NCBI RefSeq assembly: GCF_009674485.1
Contig: NZ_WKJJ01000010.1
Coordinates: forward strand, 62,001 to 126,000
Length of the DNA stretch: 64,000 bases
Origin: Pseudoduganella rivuli
GTDB taxonomy: Bacteria; Pseudomonadota; Gammaproteobacteria; Burkholderiales; Burkholderiaceae_D
Reading direction: 5' to 3'
Positions within the stretch are counted from its first letter, which is position 1. Each line of letters opens with the position of its first letter. This document shows, piece by piece, positions 33,106 to 41,842 of the stretch. The translations under genes were made by a program, and so were the position numbers. The notes under the pieces are model-generated. The model did no database searches and was not told the origin of the DNA. It saw only the letters and a program-made list of their open reading frames with translations.

Positions 33106-34091
33106 ATTCCCCACAGCAGCCGCTGATCCTGGCGGTCGACGATGAAGCCAATAACCTGCAATTGTTGCGCCATATCCTGCAAGACCATTACCGCCTGCTG
33201 TTTGCCAAGGATGGGGCGCGGGCGCTGGAACTGGCGCGACTGGAATCGCCGGACCTGATCCTGCTCGACGTGATGATGCCCGGCATGAGCGGCCACGACA
33301 CGTGCCGCGCGTTGAAGGCCGATCCCGCCACCTGCGCGATTCCCGTGATCTTCGCCACTGCGCTCAGCGATCCGGAAGACGAAGTGGCGGGGTTTGACGC
33401 GGGCGCCGTCGATTACATTGCCAAACCGTTGAGCCCGCCCATTGTGCGGGCCCGCGTGCGCACGCATTTATCGCTGGTGCGCGCCGATGAATTGCGCGAG
33501 ACCCGGCTGCAGATCGTGCAGCGCCTTGGCCTGGCGGCGGAATACAAGGATAACGAGACCGGCTTGCACGTGATCCGCATGAGCCATTACGCGCGCGTGC
33601 TGGGCCTGGCCGCCGGCCTGTCGGAAGCGGCGGCGGAAGACTTGCTGCACGCGGCGCCGATGCACGATGTCGGCAAGATCGGCATCCCGGACCGCATCCT
33701 GCAAAAGCCGGCCGCGCTGGACAAGGATGAATGGGCCGTGATGCAGTCGCATGCCGCCATCGGCGCGCACATCATCGGCGAACATCCGCACGGCATGCTG
33801 GCATTGGCCCGCAACATCGCGCTGACGCACCATGAAAAATGGGATGGTTCAGGCTATCCGCAAGGTTTGCGGGGACCGGATATTCCGCTGGAAGGCCGCA
33901 TCGTGGCGATTGCCGACGTGTTCGACGCACTGACGTCGGCGCGGCCGTACAAGGCGGCATGGCCGGTGGAAGAAGCTGCCGACTACCTGCGCCAGCAAAA
34001 GGGACGTCACTTCGACCCGGAACTGGTCGACCTGTTCCTGGAGCGGCTGCCGGAAGTGCTGGCGATCAGGGAGAAATGGGCGGAGCAATAA
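33102..34091 (+). CDS. HD-GYP response regulator, predicted c-di-GMP phosphodiesterase (RpfG-like)
   Basis: A 329-residue protein. The start at 33102 overlaps the kinase stop (ATGA); the longer open frame is a shadow. An N-terminal receiver carries D56 in 'LILLDVMMPGMSG', and the HD-GYP domain (about 145-329) has HD at 188-189 ('APMHDVGKIGIPD') and 'HHEKWDGSGYP' at 243-253. All metal ligands appear present. It should hydrolyse c-di-GMP when phosphorylated by the upstream hybrid kinase. The same RR layout recurs at 61809-62861. Its 3' end overlaps the convergent glycosyltransferase by 26 bp. Confidence 0.96.
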   Translation: MNSPQQPLILAVDDEANNLQLLRHILQDHYRLLFAKDGARALELARLESPDLILLDVMMPGMSGHDTCRALKADPATCAIPVIFATALSDPEDEVAGFDAGAVDYIAKPLSPPIVRARVRTHLSLVRADELRETRLQIVQRLGLAAEYKDNETGLHVIRMSHYARVLGLAAGLSEAAAEDLLHAAPMHDVGKIGIPDRILQKPAALDKDEWAVMQSHAAIGAHIIGEHPHGMLALARNIALTHHEKWDGSGYPQGLRGPDIPLEGRIVAIADVFDALTSARPYKAAWPVEEAADYLRQQKGRHFDPELVDLFLERLPEVLAIREKWAEQ

Positions 34092-35223
34092 CCTGCCCGA
34101 TGCCTTTGCCGGCCGCCAGTTTCAGTTCGCGGTACAGCTGCACATAGTTGTGCGCCATCTTTTCCGCCGTGAACAGGTCCCAGTAACGCTGTTCCGCGCG
34201 CGCACCCATTTCAGCCGCCAGTTGCGGGTTGTCCCACAGCGTGCGCATCGCCGCGCGGAATGCCAGCGGGTCGCTGGGAGGCACCACCAGGCCGGTGTCG
34301 CCATCGATGTTGATGTACGTGGTCCCGGTGCCGATCTCGCTGGAAATCATCGGCTTGCCATACATCGCCCCTTCCAGCAATGAAATGCCGAAGGCTTCCG
34401 AGCGGAGGTGCGACGGGAAGGCCAGCGCGTAGCACTGTTCCAGCAGCGCGACCTTGTCTTCCTCTTCCAGCGCGCCGACGAACATCACGTTCTTCAAGCC
34501 CAGCCGCTGTGCATGGTCTTTCAACTCCTGCTCGATCGGGCCGGCGCCCACGATCACCACCGGATATTCCGTGCCCGCCACGGCATCCAGCAGGATGTGC
34601 AAGCCCTTGTAATAGCGCAGCACGCCGACGAAAAGAAAGAACCGCTCGCCACAGCGCTCACGCCAGCGGGCCTTGATTTCATCGCTTGGGCGGGGATAAA
34701 TCGCCTTGTCCAGGCCGATCGGAATCGCGCACGTCTTGTCCTTGTAGCGCGTCAGCACGGGCGACGACGCCAAATAATTGGGCGACGTGGCGACAATCGC
34801 GCTGACGCTTTTCAGGAAGCGGCGCTTGAGCGGCGTGTACACCTTCATCAGGGCTTTCTGGCGCACGATGTCCGAATGGTAGGTGACCACGCTGGGCTTG
34901 TTGACGCGCGCCATGAAGTGGGCCATGTCGGCGAACGGCCAGGGGAAGTGATAGTGGATCACGTCCGCTTCGCGCGCCAGCTGCGCCAGTTTGCGGATGG
35001 CCGGCAGCGACATCGCATTGGAGGCGATTTCAAAGTTCAGCGCAGCGCGATGCACCATGTGGCCTTCGAATTCCAGCTGCGCGGGGCCGCCATGGCGGGT
35101 CAGCGTCAGCACGTCATTGCTGACACCCAGGCGCCCGGTGCCCACGCAAATCTGGCGAATCACCTGCTCGATGCCGCCCCACGAGTCGGGATAATAAGTC
35201 TTGCAGAAATGGAGTACGCGCAT
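34066..35223 (-). CDS. GT4-family glycosyltransferase
   Basis: A 385-residue cytoplasmic or membrane-associated glycosyltransferase of the GT-B fold. The ATG at 35223 gives 'MRVLHFCKTYYPDSWGGIEQVIRQ', the usual GT4 opening; the frame beyond it is not conserved. The C-terminal nucleotide-sugar-binding domain holds 'LFVGVLRYYKGLHILLDAV' and the E-x7-E motif in 'SEAFGISLLEGAMYGKPMIS'. It is the last gene of the gmd-rmd-GT-GT unit, so GDP-D-rhamnose is a plausible donor, as for the WbpX/Y/Z enzymes of the A-band polysaccharide, but the donor is inferred from position only. Confidence 0.9.
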   Translation of the reverse strand: MRVLHFCKTYYPDSWGGIEQVIRQICVGTGRLGVSNDVLTLTRHGGPAQLEFEGHMVHRAALNFEIASNAMSLPAIRKLAQLAREADVIHYHFPWPFADMAHFMARVNKPSVVTYHSDIVRQKALMKVYTPLKRRFLKSVSAIVATSPNYLASSPVLTRYKDKTCAIPIGLDKAIYPRPSDEIKARWRERCGERFFLFVGVLRYYKGLHILLDAVAGTEYPVVIVGAGPIEQELKDHAQRLGLKNVMFVGALEEEDKVALLEQCYALAFPSHLRSEAFGISLLEGAMYGKPMISSEIGTGTTYINIDGDTGLVVPPSDPLAFRAAMRTLWDNPQLAAEMGARAEQRYWDLFTAEKMAHNYVQLYRELKLAAGKGIGQVIAPPISP

Positions 35224-35237
35224 AGGACAGGCAACCG

Positions 35238-36353
35238 TCAGGAAAGCAATTGGTGGTAAACCGCCGCCGTCTTGCGCGCGCAATCGGCCCACGTCAAGTC
35301 CAGCGCGCGCGCCTTGCCCGCGGCGACATAACGCGCCCGCAGCGCATCGTCGCGCGCCAGTTCCAGCATGGCGGCGCCAATTTCCGCGACCGACAGCGGA
35401 TCCACTTCCAAGGCAGCCCCCAGGGTCACTTCCGGCAAGGACGTGGTGTTCGACGTGATCACCGGCACACCCGAGGCGAATGCTTCCGCCACCGGGATGC
35501 CGAATCCCTCATACAGGGATGGGAAGACGAACACGCCCGCTCCCGCATACACGTGGCGCAGCTGGTCATGGCTGGTCAGGTTGTCCAGCCAGATCACGTT
35601 TTCGCCATTTTGCTGTGCCGCGCGGATTTGCGCCTGCAGCGACTCGCTGCGCCAGCCCGGCTGCCCGACGATCACCAGCTGGCGCCGGGCGCGCAGCACG
35701 GGAGGCAGCGCCAGGTAGGCTTCCAGCACGCGCCCCATGTTCTTGCGCGGCTGCAGCGTGCCCACCGTCAGGTAATACCCCGGCTGCAAGCCATGCAGCG
35801 CCAGCGTGGCCTGCACGTCGGCCGGATCGGGCGCTTCCAGCCATTCCTCATCCATACCGCATGGCACCACGCTGATGTGGCGCTCGTCGACGCCAAAGCA
35901 CTCGATCAGTTCGCGGATGGCGAAATGCGTATGCGCGATCACGTGGTTGGCCTTGCGGGCGGCTTTTGCCTGCAGCCAGTTCTTCACATTGCGCAGGCGC
36001 GGGCTGCACCATTCGGGGTGCTTGATCGTCAGCGCGTCATGCAAGGTGGCGACCACCATGCAATCCATGCGCACGATGCGGTAATCCGTTGCGTGGTACA
36101 AGTCGACGTCCGGCATTTTCAGTCTCACGGCGCCCGGCAGCATCAGGTCGCGCAAGGTCGCCAGCGCAAATGCGGCAGGCAGGCGCGCGCCCTCTTTCAG
36201 CGGCGTGCCGCCCGGTGCAAACGAATACGGCTGCACGGCGCAGCCCTGGCCCGGCAGACGGCGCAACAGCGCCCGGCTATAGACGCCGATGCCGTCCAGC
36301 CGGCCGCCAGTCAGCGCCGGTTCGATCGTCGTGGTGGAAATCCCGATCCGCAA
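35238..36353 (-). CDS. GT4-family glycosyltransferase
   Basis: About 371 residues. The likely start is the TTG at 36353 (reads L-R-I-G-I-S-T-T-T-I-E-P, the family's first strand), 4 bp after the rmd stop with GAGG 9 nt upstream; no in-frame ATG fits. Typical GT4 elements follow: 'GVYSRALLRRL', 'DLYHATDYRIVRMDC', 'YYLTVGTLQPRKNMGRVLEAYLALP' and the E-x7-E motif in 'YEGFGIPVAEAFASGVPVIT'. It sits between rmd and the second GT4 in a tight operon. It probably adds a mannose or rhamnose residue from a GDP donor during O-antigen or exopolysaccharide assembly. Substrate order is unknown. Confidence 0.88.
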   Translation of the reverse strand: MRIGISTTTIEPALTGGRLDGIGVYSRALLRRLPGQGCAVQPYSFAPGGTPLKEGARLPAAFALATLRDLMLPGAVRLKMPDVDLYHATDYRIVRMDCMVVATLHDALTIKHPEWCSPRLRNVKNWLQAKAARKANHVIAHTHFAIRELIECFGVDERHISVVPCGMDEEWLEAPDPADVQATLALHGLQPGYYLTVGTLQPRKNMGRVLEAYLALPPVLRARRQLVIVGQPGWRSESLQAQIRAAQQNGENVIWLDNLTSHDQLRHVYAGAGVFVFPSLYEGFGIPVAEAFASGVPVITSNTTSLPEVTLGAALEVDPLSVAEIGAAMLELARDDALRARYVAAGKARALDLTWADCARKTAAVYHQLLS

Positions 36354-36357
36354 GGTA

Positions 36358-37293
36358 TCAAGCCTCGTACATCCAGCGCAGCGTCTGGGCCAAAGGCAGT
36401 GGCGCGATGGCGCCAACCACACTTGCCAGGCGGGTATTGTCCCCGACCAGGCGCACCACTTCATTGGCGCGCACAAACGCGGGATTGACGCGCACGTCGA
36501 TGTCATAGCCGGCGATGCGGTTCATCATGGCCAGCGCCTCGCCCAGCGAATACGCGGTGCGCGAGCAGATATTGAAGGCCTGGCCGGCGGCGGCCGGCGC
36601 GTGGGCCAGCAAAGCGCGGTAGCTGGCGGCCACCATGCGCACATCGGAAAAGTCGCGCCACACGTGCAGGTTGCCCAGCTCGATGGCGGGCGCCTTGCGG
36701 CGGAAGTGCGCAACGATTTTCGGCAGCAGGAAGTTTTCATGCTGGCCCACGCCCGTGTAGTTGAACGGGCGCGTGATAATGATGGGCAGCTTGTCCATCC
36801 ACAGCTTCGCCATGTATTCCATGGCCAGCTTGGAGACGGCGTAATCGTTGGCCGGCGCAGGCGGCGTCTGCTCGTCCAGCATCGGCAAGTCCGCGTTGCC
36901 ATAGATATTGGCGCTGGAGGCCAGCAGCACGGCGGACGGCTTTTTGGCCTGGGCCGCCAGCGCTTCCAGCAGGTTGCGCGTGCCCATGACATTCACGTTG
37001 TAGAACTGGCTGATGTCGGCATGGGCGACAAAGGCAATTGCCGCCAGATGCACCACGACGTCCGGCTGCACTTGCGCCACCGCCGCCGCCACGGCGGCGC
37101 GGTCGGTCAGGTCGACCGCCAGCAAATCCTCGCCTGCGCCATGGCCGGGCATCGTGGTGCCGACCACGCGATAACCCGCTGCGCGCAATTCGTCGGCCAC
37201 GTAGCGGCCCGTAAACCCCGCCAGGCCGGTCACCAGCGCGGTCTTGCCTTCGCCTTCGCGGCGCGGCGACAGCAATTGCAGCGTTGCGTCCAT
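36358..37293 (-). CDS. rmd: GDP-6-deoxy-D-lyxo-4-hexulose reductase (GDP-D-rhamnose synthesis)
   Basis: A 311-residue extended short-chain dehydrogenase. The Rossmann motif 'LVTGLAGFTGRYVADEL' lies near residues 20-36, and the catalytic Y-x3-K in 'NDYAVSKLAMEY' with upstream Ser in 'LLASSANIYG'. With Gmd it converts GDP-mannose via the 4-keto-6-deoxy intermediate to GDP-D-rhamnose. Fucose synthase (GMER) is the alternative, but that enzyme has an epimerase Cys/His pair that I do not see here. The ATG overlaps the gmd stop by one base (TGATG). The gmd-rmd pair strongly supports the D-rhamnose assignment. Confidence 0.85.
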   Translation of the reverse strand: MDATLQLLSPRREGEGKTALVTGLAGFTGRYVADELRAAGYRVVGTTMPGHGAGEDLLAVDLTDRAAVAAAVAQVQPDVVVHLAAIAFVAHADISQFYNVNVMGTRNLLEALAAQAKKPSAVLLASSANIYGNADLPMLDEQTPPAPANDYAVSKLAMEYMAKLWMDKLPIIITRPFNYTGVGQHENFLLPKIVAHFRRKAPAIELGNLHVWRDFSDVRMVAASYRALLAHAPAAAGQAFNICSRTAYSLGEALAMMNRIAGYDIDVRVNPAFVRANEVVRLVGDNTRLASVVGAIAPLPLAQTLRWMYEA

Positions 37294-38336
37294 CAGAACG
37301 AGAAGCCGGCTTGGTTACGGCGCAGGTCTGCTTCCACCATCATCTGGCACAGTTCTTCCAGCGTGGTTTTCGGCTCCCAGCCCAGCTCCGCTTTGGCCTT
37401 GGCCGGATCGCCGATCAGCAACTCCACTTCGGCCGGACGATAGAACTTTGGCGACACGCGCACCAGCACTTTGCCGGTGTGCGCATCGTGGCCGGTTTCA
37501 TTGTCGGCGCTGCCCTGCCATTCGATCGCGATACCGACCGCCTTGAACGCCATCGTCACGAAATCGCGCACGGTCTCTGTGCGGTTGGTGGCCAGCACGT
37601 AGGTGCCTGGCTGGTCGGCTTGCAGGATGCGCCACATGCCTTCCACGTATTCCTTGGCAAAGCCCCAGTCGCGCTTGGCGTCCAGGTTGCCCAGTTCCAT
37701 GACTTCCAGTTTGCCCAGCTTGATCTTCGCCACGGAGTCGGTGATCTTGCGGGTCACGAATTCACGGCCGCGCAGCGGCGATTCGTGGTTGAACAAAATG
37801 CCGGACGAACCGAAGATGCCGTACGACTCGCGGTAGTTCACCGTCATCCAATGCGCATACAGCTTGGCCACGCCGTACGGGCTGCGCGGGTAGAACGGGG
37901 TGTCTTCCTTCTGCGGGATGGCTTGCACCTTGCCGAACATTTCGGAAGTCGATGCCTGGTAAAAGCGGATCTTCGGATTGACGATGCGGATCGCTTCCAG
38001 CAGGTTGACCACGCCGACACCGGTGATTTCCGCCGTGGTGACCGGCTGCTCGAACGACACGCCGACAAAGCTTTGCGCCGCCAGGTTATAGACTTCATCG
38101 AAACCGCCATTTTGCAGCAGGCGGATCGACGACGACAGGTCCGTCAAGTCGTATTCGACCAGTTTCAGGCTCGGGTGGTTTTGAATGCCCAGTTCTTCAA
38201 TACGCCAGAAATTGACCGAGCTGGTGCGGCGATAGGTGCCGGTCACTTCGTAACCTTTACTCAACAGCAGTTCAGCGAGGTAAGCGCCGTCCTGGCCGGT
38301 GATGCCCGTAATGAGTGCTTTTTTGGTCTTTTGCAT
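37293..38336 (-). CDS. gmd: GDP-mannose 4,6-dehydratase
   Basis: A 347-residue SDR enzyme, the normal length. The N-terminus 'KKALITGITGQDGAYLAELLLSKGYEVTGTYRRTSSVNFWRI' is diagnostic, with 'QASTSEMFGKVQ' and 'PRSPYGVAKLYAHWMTVNYRE' giving the catalytic T-E-Y-K set. It makes GDP-4-keto-6-deoxy-D-mannose, the common precursor of GDP-D-rhamnose and GDP-L-fucose. First gene of the minus-strand unit gmd-rmd-GT-GT. The upstream 114 bp to the maeB terminator presumably holds its promoter, but no clear -35/-10 pair is visible. Confidence 0.97.
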   Translation of the reverse strand: MQKTKKALITGITGQDGAYLAELLLSKGYEVTGTYRRTSSVNFWRIEELGIQNHPSLKLVEYDLTDLSSSIRLLQNGGFDEVYNLAAQSFVGVSFEQPVTTAEITGVGVVNLLEAIRIVNPKIRFYQASTSEMFGKVQAIPQKEDTPFYPRSPYGVAKLYAHWMTVNYRESYGIFGSSGILFNHESPLRGREFVTRKITDSVAKIKLGKLEVMELGNLDAKRDWGFAKEYVEGMWRILQADQPGTYVLATNRTETVRDFVTMAFKAVGIAIEWQGSADNETGHDAHTGKVLVRVSPKFYRPAEVELLIGDPAKAKAELGWEPKTTLEELCQMMVEADLRRNQAGFSF

Positions 38337-38446
38337 GGTATTGAATTAATGACAAACTGGGATAGCCGGATATTGTAACAGAGACCCCAACGCGTCCTGT
38401 TAGCACGCCTGACGCATTACAGAAATTACATATTGTTACAGGGAAA

Positions 38447-38479
38447 GAAAAAAACCCGGCACAGCGGCCGGGTTTTTTT
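38447..38479 (-). terminator. Bidirectional intrinsic terminator after maeB
   Basis: ACCCGGC/GCCGGGT forms a stem around a 6-nt loop with seven A on one side and seven T on the other (38448-38479), so it works in either direction. It ends maeB transcription 45 bp after that gene's stop. Confidence 0.92.
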
Positions 38480-38523
38480 GCAGCGCACCAGCACGTTACG
38501 CACCGTGCGCTGGCGGCAACGCC

Positions 38524-40851
38524 TTACGCCGCGCCGTTTTTACGCTGCGCCACAGCATCCACCACGCACAGCGCCGTCATGTTGACGATACGGCGCACGG
38601 TCGCGGACGGAGTCAGGATGTGCACCGGCGCCGCGCAGCCCAGCAGGATAGGACCGATGGCGATGCCGTTGCCGGCCGCGGTCTTCACCAGGTTGTAGGC
38701 AATGTTGGCGGCGTCGATGTTCGGCATCACCAGCAGGTTGGCGTCTTGCTGCAGGTACGAATCCGGCATGATCTTCTTGCGCAGTTTCGAATCCAGCGCG
38801 GTGTCGCCATGCATTTCGCCGTCGACTTCCAGGTCCGGCGCCTGTTCGCGCACCAGGCTCAGCGCCTTGCGCATTTTTTGCGCGGACTCGCTGTTGGACG
38901 AACCGAAGTTCGAATGCGACAGCAACGCGGCGCGCGGCACCATGCCGAAGCGGCGCATTTCCTCAGCCGCCATCACCGTCATTTCCGCCAGTTGCTCCGC
39001 CGTCGGGTTTTCATTGACGTGGGTGTCCAGCATGACCAGCTGGCGTTCCGGCAGCACCAGCACGTTCATCGCCGCGTAGACGTTGGCGCCCGGCTTCTTG
39101 CCCAGCACCTGGTCGATGTACTTCAAGTGCAGGTCGGTGGTGCCGAAGGTGCCGCAAATCATGCCGTCCGCATCGCCTTTCTTGATCATCATGGCGCCGA
39201 TCAGCGAATGGCGGCGGCGCATTTCCAGGCGCGCGTATTCCGGCGTGACGCCCTTGCGGTTGGTCAGCTGGTGGTACGACTGCCAGTAATCGCGGTATCG
39301 CTCGTCGTAGTCCGGGTTGATGACGTCGTAATCGACGCCCTGGCGCAGGCGCAGGCCGAATTTCTGTACGCGCGATTCCAGCACGGCCGGACGGCCCACC
39401 AGGATCGGACGGGCCAGGCGTTCGTCGACCACCACTTGCACGGCGCGCAGCACGCGCTCTTCTTCGCCTTCCGCGTACACGATGCGTTTCAGCTCGGCCG
39501 GGGTCTGCTTGGCCACCGCGAACACCGGCTTCATGAAGGTGCCGGAGCGGTAGACGAATTGCTGCAGGTGGTCGGCGTAAGCGTCCAGGTCCTTGATCGG
39601 ACGGGTCGCGACGCCGGAATCGAATGCCGCTTGCGCCACGGCCGGTGCGATCTTGGTCAGCAGGCGCGGATCGAACGGCATCGGGATCAGGTATTCCGGA
39701 CCGAACGACAGGTTCTGGATGCCGTACGTGGTGGCCACGATGTCCGACTGTTCGGCATGCGCCAGGTCGGCAATCGCGTGCACCACGGCGATTTCCATTT
39801 CACGGGTGATCGTGGTGGCGCCGCAATCGAGCGCGCCACGGAAGATGTATGGGAAGCACAGCACGTTGTTGACCTGGTTCGGATAGTCCGAACGGCCGGT
39901 GCAGATGATGGCGTCGCCGCGCACGGCCTTCACGTCTTCCGGCAGGATTTCCGGATTCGGGTTGGCCAGCGCCAGGATGATCGGGTTCGGCGCCATTTGC
40001 TTGACCATGTCCTGCTTCAGCACGCCGCCGGCGGACAAGCCCAGGAAAATGTCGGCGCCGGCAATGCACTCGGCCAGCGTACGGGCGCTGGTTTCGCGCG
40101 CGAAGCGTTCCTTGTCCGGGTCCATCAGTTCGGTGCGGCCTTTGTAGACCACGCCCGCCAGGTCGGTCACCGTGATGTTTTCAATCGGGAAGCCCAGGTC
40201 GACCACCAGGTCCAGGCACGCCAGCGCCGCGGCGCCCGCGCCGGACACCACCAGCTTGCATTCCTTGATGTTCTTGCCGACAACCTTGATGCCGTTCAGG
40301 ATGGCCGCGCCCACGATGATCGCGGTGCCGTGCTGGTCGTCATGGAAGACCGGGATCTTCATGCGGTCGCGCAACTGACGCTCAATATAGAAGCACTCCG
40401 GCGCCTTGATGTCTTCCAGGTTCACGCCGCCGAACGTCGGTTCCAGCGAGGCGATGATGTCGCACAGCTTGTCTGGATCCATTTCATTGATTTCGATGTC
40501 GAAAACATCGATGCCGGCGAACTTTTTGAATAGCACCCCCTTGCCTTCCATCACAGGCTTCGCCGCCAGCGGGCCGATATTGCCCAGGCCGAGCACAGCC
40601 GTACCATTGGTAATCACTGCTACCAGGTTGCCGCGGGAAGTGTACTTGTAGGAATTAGCGGGATCGACAACGATCTCTTCGCAAGGGGCTGCTACGCCGG
40701 GGGAGTAGGCCAGCGCAAGGTCGCGCTGATTGGTGAGTTGCTTGGTGGGGGTGACGCTGATCTTACCGGGTTTGGGACATTCGTGATACTCAAGTGCGGC
40801 TTGTCGCAATTGCTGACGAATTTCCTCTTTCTTATCAGATGACGAGTCCAT
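38524..40851 (-). CDS. maeB: NADP-dependent malic enzyme with C-terminal phosphotransacetylase-like domain
   Basis: A 775-residue cytoplasmic enzyme (E. coli MaeB is 759). The N-terminal malic-enzyme domain has 'QRDLALAYSPGVAAPCEEI', 'VFHDDQHGTAIIVGAAILNG' and an NADP site in 'KLVVSGAGAAALACLDL'. From about residue 450 a Pta-like domain follows ('LVMPNIDAANIAYNL...AIGPILLGCAAPVHILTPSATVRRIVNM'), which regulates activity by acetyl-CoA in E. coli. It makes pyruvate and NADPH from malate, feeding anaplerosis and biosynthesis. The ATG at 40851 follows a purine-rich tract. The 321-bp region upstream is divergent with two small membrane-protein genes. Confidence 0.97.
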   Translation of the reverse strand: MDSSSDKKEEIRQQLRQAALEYHECPKPGKISVTPTKQLTNQRDLALAYSPGVAAPCEEIVVDPANSYKYTSRGNLVAVITNGTAVLGLGNIGPLAAKPVMEGKGVLFKKFAGIDVFDIEINEMDPDKLCDIIASLEPTFGGVNLEDIKAPECFYIERQLRDRMKIPVFHDDQHGTAIIVGAAILNGIKVVGKNIKECKLVVSGAGAAALACLDLVVDLGFPIENITVTDLAGVVYKGRTELMDPDKERFARETSARTLAECIAGADIFLGLSAGGVLKQDMVKQMAPNPIILALANPNPEILPEDVKAVRGDAIICTGRSDYPNQVNNVLCFPYIFRGALDCGATTITREMEIAVVHAIADLAHAEQSDIVATTYGIQNLSFGPEYLIPMPFDPRLLTKIAPAVAQAAFDSGVATRPIKDLDAYADHLQQFVYRSGTFMKPVFAVAKQTPAELKRIVYAEGEEERVLRAVQVVVDERLARPILVGRPAVLESRVQKFGLRLRQGVDYDVINPDYDERYRDYWQSYHQLTNRKGVTPEYARLEMRRRHSLIGAMMIKKGDADGMICGTFGTTDLHLKYIDQVLGKKPGANVYAAMNVLVLPERQLVMLDTHVNENPTAEQLAEMTVMAAEEMRRFGMVPRAALLSHSNFGSSNSESAQKMRKALSLVREQAPDLEVDGEMHGDTALDSKLRKKIMPDSYLQQDANLLVMPNIDAANIAYNLVKTAAGNGIAIGPILLGCAAPVHILTPSATVRRIVNMTALCVVDAVAQRKNGAA

Positions 40852-41172
40852 GCTGATGTGGCCTTCCTATTTGTCTATCGGAAAGGCCAAATTCTAGCAG
40901 AGCACTACTTCTAATTCCCTAGGTATTTTCACGAACTCCGGGCGAAAAACTATTGACTTAAAGGTTATAATAGATTTTTTATATGATCCTGCATTCCTTA
41001 AGATAGTAAACACATATTTAATGCATTCTTATCGCGAATATTGCATTAATAAAATAAGTTGTTTCATATAGTTCGTCTGGAAAACAACGGGGATTTCACC
41101 GCGTTGTTCTTGCTGGACACTAAGTGGCGCCGGGACTAGACTGACATCATTGCCTTATTAGAAAGGGACACG
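40852..41172. other. 321-bp divergent intergenic region, AT-rich core
   Basis: No gene is visible. The core 40945-41070 is markedly AT-rich for this genome and contains TTGACT (40953-40958) and a TATAAT hexamer (40966-40971), too close to be one promoter (7-nt spacer); other -10-like stretches (TTTTAT, TATATG) follow. It should carry the promoters of maeB (minus) and of the small membrane-protein genes (plus). An AATGCA/TGCATT inverted pair lies near 41020-41048. Confidence 0.5.
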
Positions 41173-41394
41173 ATGAGCTACCAGTTCTGGCACCGCTGCT
41201 TCCGTTTCTCCCGCGTCGTTTTCCCCCTGACTTTCATCCTCCTGCTGTTCGCGCAACAAGGCACCGATACGGCCGCCATGCTGGCCGCCACGTCCGTCGC
41301 GTCGGCCATGCTGTGGCATTACAGCGCCCGCCGTCAACGTCTGCCCAACGTCAACTACGCGCCGCTGCAACGGGACGACGAACACCATGCGTAA
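41173..41394 (+). CDS. Small two-helix membrane protein of unknown function
   Basis: A 73-residue protein with two hydrophobic segments (about 14-28, 'VVFPLTFILLLFAQQ', and 32-48) separated by a short polar turn, then a basic/acidic soluble tail '...ARRQRLPNVNYAPLQRDDEHHA'. GAAAGGGACACG precedes the ATG (AGGGA 6 nt upstream). It is coupled to the next gene, whose ATG lies 8 bp inside this one. I do not recognise the family. The pairing suggests a two-component membrane unit. Confidence 0.6.
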   Translation: MSYQFWHRCFRFSRVVFPLTFILLLFAQQGTDTAAMLAATSVASAMLWHYSARRQRLPNVNYAPLQRDDEHHA

Positions 41395-41800
41395 CGCCCC
41401 TGTGGCGGGCGTCGCTTTCAGCGCCACCCTGGCCGCCATCCTTGCGCTGGCGGTGCTGCCACTGGCCGGCGCCGCGTTCGTGGCCGTGCTGGCGGTGGCG
41501 GTCGTGGCATTGTTGGTCACCGTCTGGGCGTTGACCCGGCGCGATCACGGCTATGGCCGCGGTGGCGGCGGTTATGCGGAAAACCGCGGCACCCAGGACG
41601 ACGACATGCCGCCGTATTACGCCAGCACCTTGTTCGACAATACGTCGGGCAGTACCCCGTTCAGCCCGGACGACGGCCAGCGCAGTTGCCGCTTTGACGC
41701 TTCCTCCGACAGCTCAATCGGTTACAGCGACAGCGGCAGTTCCGGCAGCGATTGCGGCGGCAGTTCCAGCGACAGTGGCGGCGGCAGTAGCAGCGACTAG
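41387..41800 (+). CDS. Membrane protein with Gly/Ser/Asp-rich tail, unknown function
   Basis: A 137-residue protein starting inside the previous gene (8-bp overlap). Two hydrophobic segments (about 8-30 and 31-50, very Ala/Val-rich) are followed by 'RRDHGYGRGGGGYAEN' and a low-complexity C-terminus rich in Ser, Asp and Gly (SSDSGGGSSSD) with two Cys. Such tails resemble those of small proteins annotated as 'glycine/serine-rich'. The function is unknown. The tail codons are GC-rich repeats, so slippage could vary the length between strains. No clear Shine-Dalgarno; translational coupling is likely. Confidence 0.55.
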   Translation: MRNAPVAGVAFSATLAAILALAVLPLAGAAFVAVLAVAVVALLVTVWALTRRDHGYGRGGGGYAENRGTQDDDMPPYYASTLFDNTSGSTPFSPDDGQRSCRFDASSDSSIGYSDSGSSGSDCGGSSSDSGGGSSSD

Positions 41801-41842
41801 TACGGCACCTAAGCAGCGGCGGCGTTTCGGTACAATGCCGCC

